Positions 8,081 to 14,832 of a DNA stretch of 64,000 nucleotides are shown here, piece after piece. Position 1 is the stretch's first letter; each line of letters opens with the position of its first letter. The position numbers and the translations under genes were made by a program. Below the pieces are notes generated by a model. The model had not been told where the DNA came from, did not search any database, and saw only the letters and a list, made by a program, of their open reading frames with translations. Source of the DNA: Allomuricauda sp. ARW1Y1 (GTDB lineage: Bacteria > Bacteroidota > Bacteroidia > Flavobacteriales > Flavobacteriaceae); assembly GCF_013407935.1 (NCBI RefSeq), contig NZ_JACBZU010000001.1:868001-932000 (forward strand), written 5' to 3'.

Positions 8081-9465
8081 GCCTTCATTTCTGTATAATA
8101 TTTGTAGAAGTAGGGTATGGTCTCAATACCCTTTAAAAAGTTCCAAACACCAAAATGCTCATTGGGGGAGTGAATGGCATCGCTGTCCAATCCAAAGCCC
8201 AAAAGAATGGTCTTGCTGTCAAAAACGTTCTCAAACAATGCCACAATGGGAATGCTTCCACCGGTTCGTTGAGGAACGGGAGTTTTCCCAAAAGTGGTTT
8301 CCATGGCTTTAGACGCCGCTTGGTAACCATCACTTTCAATAGGAGTAACATAAGCCTGACCACCGTGATGCGGGGTCACTTTTACCTTCACACTCTTTGG
8401 GGCCAAGGATGTAAAATGCTTGGTGAACAAATCGGTAATCTCATGCCAATCTTGGTCCGGAACCAGACGCATGGAAATTTTGGCGTAGGCCTTGCTGGCA
8501 ATGACCGTTTTTGCGCCTTCGCCAGTATAGCCTCCCCAGATACCGTTCACATCCAACGTAGGTCGGATGCCAAATCGTTCGGGTGTGGAAAATCCTTTTT
8601 CCCCGTGAACATCACTGATGTCCAAAGATTTTTTATAGGCTTCCAAGTCAAAGGGGGCTTTGGCCATTTCGGCGCGTTCCTCTTCGGAAATCACCTGTAC
8701 CTTGTCATAAAAGCCGGGAATGGTGATATGATTGTTTTCATCATGTAGCTGTGCAATCATTTTGGCCAGCACGTTGATCGGGTTGGGTGCCGCCCCACCA
8801 TAAATTCCGGAGTGCAGATCGCGGTTGGCCCCGGTCACTTCCACCTCCACGTAGCTCAAGCCACGTAGCCCGGTGGTGATGGAAGGCGTATCGTTGGCTA
8901 TCATGCCGGTATCGGAAATCAGGATGATGTCATTTTTGAGCTTTTCACTGTTTTCCTTTAGGAAATCCCCCAAACTATCGCTGCCCACTTCTTCCTCGCC
9001 CTCGATCATAAACTTGACATTGCAAGGCAAAGTATTATTTTGAATCATATACTCCACCGCTTTCACGTGCATAAAAAATTGTCCTTTGTCATCACAGGCA
9101 CCTCGGGCAAAAATGGCCCCATCGGGGTGCAGTTCGGTTTTTTTGATGACAGGCTCAAAAGGTGGGGAGTCCCACAGATGAATGGGGTCTGGGGGTTGCA
9201 CGTCATAATGTCCGTACACGAGAACAGTGGGTAAATTGGGATCTATGATTTTATCACCATATACGACCGGATACCCTTTGGTCTCACATATCTCCGTATT
9301 GTCGCAACCTGCATCGTCCAATGATTTTTTTACCGCTTTGGCAGCTTCCAAAACATCATTTTTATAGGCTTTGTCGGCACTGATGGAGGGGATTTTTAGG
9401 AGTTCGATTAACTCATTGACAAATCTGTCCTTGTTGGTACTGATGTAATTTGTTATGTCTTTCAT
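8077..9465 (-). CDS. M20-family dipeptidase
   Basis: A 462-residue zinc-dependent peptidase. Metal-site motifs are VYGHYDVQPPD (His and Asp, about residues 85-95), ARGACDDKGQ (about 120-130) and IEGEEEVGS with the catalytic Glu pair (about 158-166). A dimerisation lid domain (roughly 195-360, with GLRGLSYVEVEV and DLHSGIYGG) follows. The C-terminal metal-binding part ends IHSPNEHFGV. No signal peptide is seen, so it is probably cytosolic, cutting dipeptides or similar amides. It is monocistronic on the reverse strand. Confidence 0.9.
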   Translation of the reverse strand: MKDITNYISTNKDRFVNELIELLKIPSISADKAYKNDVLEAAKAVKKSLDDAGCDNTEICETKGYPVVYGDKIIDPNLPTVLVYGHYDVQPPDPIHLWDSPPFEPVIKKTELHPDGAIFARGACDDKGQFFMHVKAVEYMIQNNTLPCNVKFMIEGEEEVGSDSLGDFLKENSEKLKNDIILISDTGMIANDTPSITTGLRGLSYVEVEVTGANRDLHSGIYGGAAPNPINVLAKMIAQLHDENNHITIPGFYDKVQVISEEERAEMAKAPFDLEAYKKSLDISDVHGEKGFSTPERFGIRPTLDVNGIWGGYTGEGAKTVIASKAYAKISMRLVPDQDWHEITDLFTKHFTSLAPKSVKVKVTPHHGGQAYVTPIESDGYQAASKAMETTFGKTPVPQRTGGSIPIVALFENVFDSKTILLGFGLDSDAIHSPNEHFGVWNFLKGIETIPYFYKYYTEMKA

Positions 9466-9521
9466 AAATGGTTTTAAAAGAACCCTAAAAGTACAAAAAA
9501 CAAGTTTTTAAAGGGGGTGCG

Positions 9522-9551
9522 TTTGCAAATCGGAAAATTGATTTATATTTG
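9522..9551 (+). promoter_or_regulatory. Bacteroidetes-type promoter of tRNA-Leu
   Basis: TTTG at 9522-9525 and TATATTTG at 9544-9551 are separated by 18 bases, and the tRNA begins 11 bases after the -7 element. This is the canonical -33/-7 arrangement and serves as the reference for the altered promoters described elsewhere in the window. Confidence 0.75.
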
Positions 9552-9562
9552 CACTCCAATTC

Positions 9563-9644
9563 GCGGGTGTGGTGGAATTGGTAGACACGCTAGACTTAGG
9601 ATCTAGTGCCGCAAGGCGTGGGGGTTCGACTCCCTTCACCCGCA
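9563..9644 (+). tRNA. tRNA-Leu (anticodon TAG)
   Basis: The acceptor arms GCGGGTG (9563-9569) and CACCCGC (9637-9643) pair fully, with discriminator A at 9644. The anticodon stem CTAGA/TCTAG holds the loop CTTAGGA, which gives anticodon TAG. A long variable arm (TGCCGCAAGGCG) and the T-loop GGTTCGACTCC fit a class II leucine tRNA. CCA is not encoded. Confidence 0.95.
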
Positions 9645-9645
9645 C

Positions 9646-9679
9646 AAAAAGCTCTTCAGGTACTGAGGAGCTTTTTTTG
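9646..9679 (+). terminator. Terminator of tRNA-Leu
   Basis: The stem AAAAAGCTC / GAGCTTTTT, with an inner TTCAG/CTGAG extension, is followed by a run of T directly after the tRNA. Confidence 0.8.
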
Positions 9680-10129
9680 TTTGCATAATTTTGAATGCTC
9701 ACCTTCAATTAGGAATGGCGCAAACCCTTGTGGTAGGATAGTAGCGCTTCCTGTTCCCTTATCAATCATATTCTTTAGTTAGTATTTGACATTGAATTCC
9801 TTACATCAATTTGGGATAGAAAAGGCTTATGGTGCAGGGTTGTTGTAAAGGTGGTTCGATTGATTGACAATTATCAAAAAAAGATAGGGCGGCTCTAAAA
9901 TTATAAGCAGTATTTTGTTAAAATCCGAGAATATTACTAAATTCAATTCAGAAAGGTACAGAATACATCTAGGTTTTATGCTGAAATTTTTTGGCAACTG
10001 TTGTAAAGAATTTCTACAATAAAAATTTGCAATTTCAGTTTTACTAAAGACTAAATGTTGATATTTATCAATTTTTTGACAGTCACCTAAAACCACAACG
10101 AAACTAAAAACTTAATTGACCAACGGACT
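9680..10129. other. Gene-poor AT-rich stretch with an orphan FNR-like dyad
   Basis: I find no convincing gene here. A reverse-strand frame (9827-10096) has no recognisable family or start context. The only clear signal is TTGACAATTATCAA (core 9865-9876), close to the classical FNR consensus TTGAT-N4-ATCAA. It lies 253 bases before the response-regulator gene and has no TANNTTTG element at the spacing seen at the other dyads. A weak TATTTTG occurs at 9911-9917. A long leader or a small RNA is possible but not shown. Confidence 0.4.
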
Positions 10130-10519
10130 ATGTACAAGGAAATATATCTGGTCGACGACGAAGACCTCGTGAATACAGTGAATGCGATTCATTTCAGACG
10201 AATGGGACTTGAGGAAAGGGTAAAGAGTTTTACCAATCCAGAATTAGCCTTGGATGACCTTCGCTACCGGGACAACCCCAACGTAAAAACACTTATCTTA
10301 TTGGATATCAACATGCCGGAAATGAGCGGATTCGAATTTTTGGAATTTATGATGCTCGAGGATTTTCCGGAGACCAATGAGGTGCTCTTGGTGACTTCTT
10401 CCGAATCGGAAGCCGATAAGGAGGAAGCTGACAAATATGGAAAGTATGTGAAGGAGTTTATCACCAAACCCCTTCGCATTGAGCATTTGGAGGATTATCT
10501 CCAAAGTGCCAATAAATAG
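10130..10519 (+). CDS. Single-domain response regulator
   Basis: A 129-residue receiver domain with no output domain. Acidic pocket residues Asp9/Asp10 (LVDDED), phospho-acceptor Asp59 (LILLDINMPEMSG), Thr89 and Lys113 (ITKPL) are all present. It begins 54 bases before the end-to-end adjacent histidine kinase gene, so they probably form one two-component unit. It would act by protein contacts or as a phosphate shuttle. Stand-alone receivers of this type are common in Bacteroidetes. Confidence 0.9.
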   Translation: MYKEIYLVDDEDLVNTVNAIHFRRMGLEERVKSFTNPELALDDLRYRDNPNVKTLILLDINMPEMSGFEFLEFMMLEDFPETNEVLLVTSSESEADKEEADKYGKYVKEFITKPLRIEHLEDYLQSANK

Positions 10520-10573
10520 TTTCCCGATATTTTTCGGAAATAGGGCTGGTTTTTATTCTCAAAACAATTACCG

Positions 10574-12031
10574 TTGAAACAGAAGAACGCTTTTATTCAA
10601 AATAAAGTTGAAATTGTTGAGGATAGGGAGGACGTGGTATGGGCTATGGACAGGGACTACAGACTCACGGCTTTCAACACCTGTTTCAAAAATCAATTGA
10701 AAGAAAACGGCCTGAGCGATGCCCAAAGAGGTATGGACCTCAGGGAGGTGTACCGGGCCATTGATTTTTTTAATCCCTGCGAACAGGGTTGTCAACGTGC
10801 CCTTGATCGTTACGCTACCACCTCTAAACATACTTTTGATATAGATGGCAAAATTGTAGTGCATGAATTTGCCTTCCAGCCCTTTATGAACAGTGCTGGC
10901 GAAGTGGTCGGTTGTTCTATTTGGCAAAAGGACATCACCGAAGAAGTTGAGAACAATTACAGATTACGGGAAAGTGAACGCAAGTACCGAGAGGCCCAAG
11001 AAGTGGCCAATATAGGACATTGGTATTGGGATATGCGGGAGGACCAAATCGCTTGGTCCAACCAATTGTACCGAATTTTTGAACAGGAACCCGGAAAATT
11101 CGACGCTACTTTCGATGCCCTTTCGGAGATTATCCACCCGGATGACCGACAAGCTTTTGTTGATGATGTTGAGAATTGCATCAAGAACAATGAAATGCAC
11201 GATATTACCCATAGGATTGTTGTGGGGGACGGTGAAGTCCGATATGTGCACCAAAAAGGAAGAGCCTACTATGATGAAAACGGCAAGCCCAAATCCATGT
11301 CAGGGACCACCCAAGATGTCACCAATGCGGTGTTGGCCAATCAACAGATAGTAGAGCAAAACCACGAACTCCAGAATTTTGTGCGGATTATTTCACATAA
11401 TTTGCGCGGACCCATCTCCAACCTGCTCATGCTATCCAAAATATATGAGTGGGGCAAGGATGAAATGAATGATGACATTGTCCGGAAAATAGAACATACT
11501 ACCGAAGCATTAGATCAAACCATCAAAGACCTTAACCTTTCATTGTCCTTGAAAGCGGCCGATAAGGAGCAGTTTAGGGAGGTGCCCCTTAGGGATGTAA
11601 TGAAGGACGTGGATGGATTGCTATCTGAGGAAATTAGCAGGAGTAAAGCTTCCGTGGAAACGGATTTTTCCAACGTGAGCTCCATATTTGGTGCCAAGAG
11701 CTATGTGGTGAATATTTTTTACAATCTTATCCTCAACGCCATTCACTATGCCAAAGAACATGTTCCTCCCGTAATAAAAGTGACCACACAAAAAATTCCC
11801 GAAGGCATGGTTATCCAATTCTCCGATAATGGCATTGGAATGGAGCTTACCCAAGAGCGGGAACGCAAAATCTTTGATATGTATGGCAGGCTTAGCGGAG
11901 CCACCGAAGGCAAGGGCTTTGGGCTGTACTTGGTAAAGACCCAAGTGGAGGCCATGGAAGGCAAAATCAGTGTGGAAAGTGAAAAGGATGTGGGTACTAC
12001 CTTTACAATCAGTTTCCCTTTACCATCTTGA
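10574..12031 (+). CDS. PAS-domain sensor histidine kinase
   Basis: A 485-residue cytosolic kinase without membrane segments. The TTG at 10574 is kept as start because the first PAS domain begins almost at once (VVWAMDRDYRLTAFN, residues 20-40). The next ATG would cut into it. A second PAS/PAC region (about 130-255, with HWYWDMREDQIAWS and GTTQDVT) follows. The kinase core has the H-box IISHNLRGP with His275, N-box NLILNAIHYA, G1 DNGIGM and G2 GKGFGLYL near the C-terminus. The likely partner is the receiver protein just upstream. The stop lies five bases from the convergent dehydratase stop. Confidence 0.9.
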   Translation: MKQKNAFIQNKVEIVEDREDVVWAMDRDYRLTAFNTCFKNQLKENGLSDAQRGMDLREVYRAIDFFNPCEQGCQRALDRYATTSKHTFDIDGKIVVHEFAFQPFMNSAGEVVGCSIWQKDITEEVENNYRLRESERKYREAQEVANIGHWYWDMREDQIAWSNQLYRIFEQEPGKFDATFDALSEIIHPDDRQAFVDDVENCIKNNEMHDITHRIVVGDGEVRYVHQKGRAYYDENGKPKSMSGTTQDVTNAVLANQQIVEQNHELQNFVRIISHNLRGPISNLLMLSKIYEWGKDEMNDDIVRKIEHTTEALDQTIKDLNLSLSLKAADKEQFREVPLRDVMKDVDGLLSEEISRSKASVETDFSNVSSIFGAKSYVVNIFYNLILNAIHYAKEHVPPVIKVTTQKIPEGMVIQFSDNGIGMELTQERERKIFDMYGRLSGATEGKGFGLYLVKTQVEAMEGKISVESEKDVGTTFTISFPLPS

Positions 12032-12035
12032 TGCC

Positions 12036-12971
12036 CTAAAAGGGCAAGCGGCTCAAATCTACATTTCCGCCGGAGATTATTATGCCTATTTCTTGGGCCT
12101 TGAATTTCTCCTTTTCGCGAAAAACCGCTGCCAATGCCACGGCACAGGAAGGTTCGCATACTATTTTAAGCCGTTCCCAAAGCAATCGCATGGATTGGAT
12201 GATTTCATCCTCGGTCACCCTAATAATTTCTTCCACATGCTTTTGGATGACGGGAAAGTTCCTATCGCCCAGTTGTGTCTTAAGTCCATCAGCGATGGTA
12301 TTGGTGGTGGAATTGGTCTCAATTTGTCCGCTTTGCAAGGACCGATAGGCATCATCCACTTCAAACGGTTCTCCGCCAACAGTTTTACATTGATTCCCGA
12401 AGTAATGGGCCGCAAGCGCAGTTCCGGCAATCAATCCGCCACCGCCAACAGGGGTGACCACATAATCTAGGTTCGGATGCAGTTCCAACAACTCCTTACA
12501 AGCTGTGCCTTGGCCTAAAATCACATGGTCATCATTCGAAGGATGGATAAAGGTGGCTCCATGTTTTTCTACGATTTCTTGCGAGGTACGTTCCCGAGCT
12601 TCCAAGGTCGATTCACATTCCACCAAAACCCCACCATACCCTTTTACGGCATCCTTTTTCACTTGGGGAGCGGAATCGGGCATCACAATATAGGCCGTTA
12701 CGCCCAAGCTTTGGGCAGAAAGGGATAGGGCCTGTGCAAAGTTTCCCGAGGAGTGTGTTACCACGCCATTTTGTTTTTGTTCGTCCGAAAGCTGCATAAT
12801 GGCATTGGCGGCCCCGCGCATTTTAAAGGCACCCATTCGTTGGAAGTTTTCACACTTAAAAAAAAGATGGGCACCTGCCAACTCGTTGATCAAGCGAGAT
12901 GTGAGTACAGGGGTGTTGTGGATAAAGGGTTTTATCCGCTCGTGGCAGTCAATCAAATGTTGTTTGTCCAT
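12036..12971 (-). CDS. Threonine/serine dehydratase-like PLP enzyme
   Basis: A 311-residue fold-type II PLP enzyme. Lys50 in GAFKMRGA is the Schiff-base lysine, SSGNFAQAL binds the substrate carboxylate and VGGGGLIAG the PLP phosphate. There is no C-terminal ACT regulatory domain, so it fits the catabolic threonine dehydratase / serine racemase branch rather than the biosynthetic IlvA form. It would convert Thr or Ser to 2-oxobutyrate or pyruvate with ammonia release, or racemise Ser. The exact substrate is not decidable from sequence. It reads in the same direction as the usp gene upstream, 62 bases away. Confidence 0.85.
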   Translation of the reverse strand: MDKQHLIDCHERIKPFIHNTPVLTSRLINELAGAHLFFKCENFQRMGAFKMRGAANAIMQLSDEQKQNGVVTHSSGNFAQALSLSAQSLGVTAYIVMPDSAPQVKKDAVKGYGGVLVECESTLEARERTSQEIVEKHGATFIHPSNDDHVILGQGTACKELLELHPNLDYVVTPVGGGGLIAGTALAAHYFGNQCKTVGGEPFEVDDAYRSLQSGQIETNSTTNTIADGLKTQLGDRNFPVIQKHVEEIIRVTEDEIIQSMRLLWERLKIVCEPSCAVALAAVFREKEKFKAQEIGIIISGGNVDLSRLPF

Positions 12972-13033
12972 AGGTTACCTTTCGTTCTTTATGCAGGAAA
13001 ACAGTTAAGAACGATAAAGATACTACAGTAAGC

Positions 13034-13942
13034 TTAATTGTGCGACTGCACCTCTTCCTCTTCTTCCTTGGCCTTGGCCGAAATGCCTTCCATGCCCAGT
13101 TCTGGAATCACCAACAAAGGAATTTGGGTGTGGAACGCCGTGCGCTTGACAATGGGCTCCCGGGTCATTTTCTCCATATAGCTGTGCTGGTAATTGAGCA
13201 TGGCCAGGAGATGGATGCCCAATTCTTGGGAGAAGGTTTCCAAGGTATGGGAAACGGAATTGAGTTCGGAAACCGTGTGCACATAATGCTCTACACCGTT
13301 CAAATAGCGGCGCAGCATGTTCAGGTTGAATTGTTGCAGTTCCGTTAAGGCCTTAATGCCATATTGCACGTGGACAATTCTGATGGTAGCCTTGAACATT
13401 TTTGCCATTTCCAAAATGGGCTCCAATTCCGAAGAAGTATAGAATCGATTAAAATCGGTGGCAAATGCAATTTCGGAAGGGGTTACATATTCAAAGTGAT
13501 AGGGAATGGCCAAAACGGGACATTTTTTGGTGGATTTTATGATCCGTACCGTATTGCTGCCCATAAAAACCTCGTCTACGCCCGAAGCGCCCTTGGTTCC
13601 CGTAATCACCATGTGGATGCCAAAGGTCTCCACAATATCCTTTACCTCCTCAACCAAAAGATTGAAGGAGGAAATGGTCTCAAAACTATGGTTGGGATTG
13701 CCGTATTTGGATTTGATTTTTTTTACTGTTTTATCCAAACCTCGTTCAGAATTCTCCCGTACCGCATCCACAATACGTACTCCGTCAATCATTTTCGCCA
13801 TAAATCTGCTGCTCGGAATAACCGGGGTATAGGTGTTGAGCAGATAGAATGTACAACGCCTGTTACGGAACAATTGCATGGCATAATCAATGGCATTCCA
13901 TGCATTTTCCGAAAAATCCGTAGGTATTAATATCTTTTGCAT
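13034..13942 (-). CDS. Tandem universal stress protein (UspA family)
   Basis: A 302-residue protein with two Usp domains. Domain 1 (residues 1-145) begins MQKILIPTDFSENAWNAID and has the nucleotide-binding pattern GTKGASGVDEVFMGSNTVRI, then PVLAIPY. Domain 2 (about 155-285) is more diverged and ends PLLVIPEL. Tandem Usp proteins are cytosolic and often bind ATP or AMP. Three are encoded in this window. A Crp/Fnr-type dyad and a -7 element lie upstream of the start, which points to induction by the FNR-like regulator encoded next door on the same strand. Confidence 0.9.
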   Translation of the reverse strand: MQKILIPTDFSENAWNAIDYAMQLFRNRRCTFYLLNTYTPVIPSSRFMAKMIDGVRIVDAVRENSERGLDKTVKKIKSKYGNPNHSFETISSFNLLVEEVKDIVETFGIHMVITGTKGASGVDEVFMGSNTVRIIKSTKKCPVLAIPYHFEYVTPSEIAFATDFNRFYTSSELEPILEMAKMFKATIRIVHVQYGIKALTELQQFNLNMLRRYLNGVEHYVHTVSELNSVSHTLETFSQELGIHLLAMLNYQHSYMEKMTREPIVKRTAFHTQIPLLVIPELGMEGISAKAKEEEEEVQSHN

Positions 13943-13964
13943 CTGACTAAGATTTACGATGCGA

Positions 13965-14007
13965 TAAAATTAGACCTAAGGGACAGGGGATACTATGACA
14001 AAAGTCA
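13965..14007 (-). promoter_or_regulatory. FNR-type dyad and promoter of the 13.9-kb usp gene
   Basis: Dyad TGAC-AAAA-GTCA lies at 13996-14007. The reverse-strand -7 element TAATTTTA (13965-13972, one mismatch to TANNTTTG) follows after 23 bases. The dyad edge is 53 bases from the ATG. The dyad occupies the place of the usual -33 TTTG. Confidence 0.7.
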
Positions 14008-14023
14008 GGTTTGGAAAAATGGT

Positions 14024-14713
14024 CTAAAAACCTTCGACCATTTCAAGAAGTTTTTGCTGGTTTTTGATACCTATTTTTTTGCCCGAAGTGTGTATGAGGC
14101 CTTTCTTTTTGAACTCAGAAATGATTCGGATGGCCGATTCGGTAGCGGTTCCAACCACATTGGAAATATCCTCTCTGGAAAGGGTAAGTGCCAAAAATCC
14201 ATCCGCATCTTCGCCAAAATTGTTTTGAAGGTACAGAAAGGCTTCGGCCATACGCTGCTTTACGGTTTTTTGGGAGATATTGACGATAACATCGTCGGCC
14301 TCCTTTAGATCGTGGGCCATGTGTCGCAACACCTCTAGCGTAAAGTTTGGATTTTTTTGAAGGGTATTGTTAATGCTCTCCTTTGGGATAAAGCAAACCT
14401 CCATGTCTTCCACTGCAATGGCGGAAAGGTTGGCACTCTCTTCGGAGACTACCGACCGTTGGCCCAGGACTTCGCCCTTGCTGGCCAATTTTACGATCTG
14501 GTCCTTGCCGTTGGCACTGAGCTTGGAAAGTTTGGAAACCCCATTGCGAACGCAATAGACACCATTGAGTTTTTCGCCCTCTTCAAAAATGGGCTGTCCT
14601 TTTTTAATGGTCTTGGTCGTTTTGGAATCGGAGACCTGTTTCAACTCCTCTTTGCTCATGGCCCTGAGGGAGTTAAATTGTCGGATAATACAATTTTCAC
14701 ACCTGCTTTCCAT
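14024..14713 (-). CDS. Crp/Fnr-family transcription regulator (FNR-like)
   Basis: A 229-residue protein. The ATG at 14713 is preferred to a TTG at 14752, which would precede the predicted transcription start. It has the N-terminal C5-E-N-C8, a cyclic-nucleotide-fold sensor domain (about 30-120), a long dimerisation helix (about 120-145) and a winged helix (177-206) with recognition residues Glu192 and Arg196. Compared from memory with E. coli FNR, Cys5, Cys8 and Cys107 (MEVCFIP) align with FNR Cys20, Cys23 and Cys122. The FNR Cys29 position is Asn here, and Cys54 is extra. An oxygen- or redox-sensing iron-sulfur cluster is therefore plausible but not certain. The Ser of FNR's ExxSR is Ile195. 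It is divergent from the cbb3 operon and shares its regulatory dyad. Confidence 0.9.
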   Translation of the reverse strand: MESRCENCIIRQFNSLRAMSKEELKQVSDSKTTKTIKKGQPIFEEGEKLNGVYCVRNGVSKLSKLSANGKDQIVKLASKGEVLGQRSVVSEESANLSAIAVEDMEVCFIPKESINNTLQKNPNFTLEVLRHMAHDLKEADDVIVNISQKTVKQRMAEAFLYLQNNFGEDADGFLALTLSREDISNVVGTATESAIRIISEFKKKGLIHTSGKKIGIKNQQKLLEMVEGF

Positions 14714-14736
14714 ACTGTTGGGTTTACCTGATGAGG

Positions 14737-14810
14737 CAAATTTAATGGACAAAGATTTATTGGTAACTGATAAATATCATATTTTTAAGAGGAAGAGTAT
14801 TACAATTTTG
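14737..14810. promoter_or_regulatory. Shared FNR-type dyad with divergent promoters (regulator and ccoI)
   Basis: Dyad TGAT-AAAT-ATCA lies at 14768-14779. On the reverse strand TAAATTTG (14737-14744, a perfect -7 element) lies 23 bases from the dyad. On the forward strand CAATTTTG (14803-14810, one mismatch) lies 23 bases away. The dyad edges are 54 and 53 bases from the two start codons, so a single bound dimer would sit symmetrically for both promoters. Activation of ccoI and autoregulation are inferred from this geometry. Confidence 0.75.
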
Positions 14811-14832
14811 CGTCAGGTAAAGCAAATGTGAA

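Noticed and set aside
9508..9708. Reverse-strand open frame over tRNA-Leu
   Set aside because: It is the antisense reading of the tRNA gene; the apparent protein (VKGVEPPRLAALDP and similar) is a known type of false call.
9827..10096. 89-residue reverse-strand frame in the gene-poor stretch
   Set aside because: It has no family resemblance, no start context, and an AT-driven composition rich in Ile, Leu and Asn.
13937..14308. Forward frames over the usp and Crp/Fnr genes
   Set aside because: They are antisense to clear conserved genes and have no recognisable domain.
14714..14752. TTG start that would add 13 residues to the Crp/Fnr protein
   Set aside because: The codon lies upstream of the predicted transcription start and the extension has no family feature.
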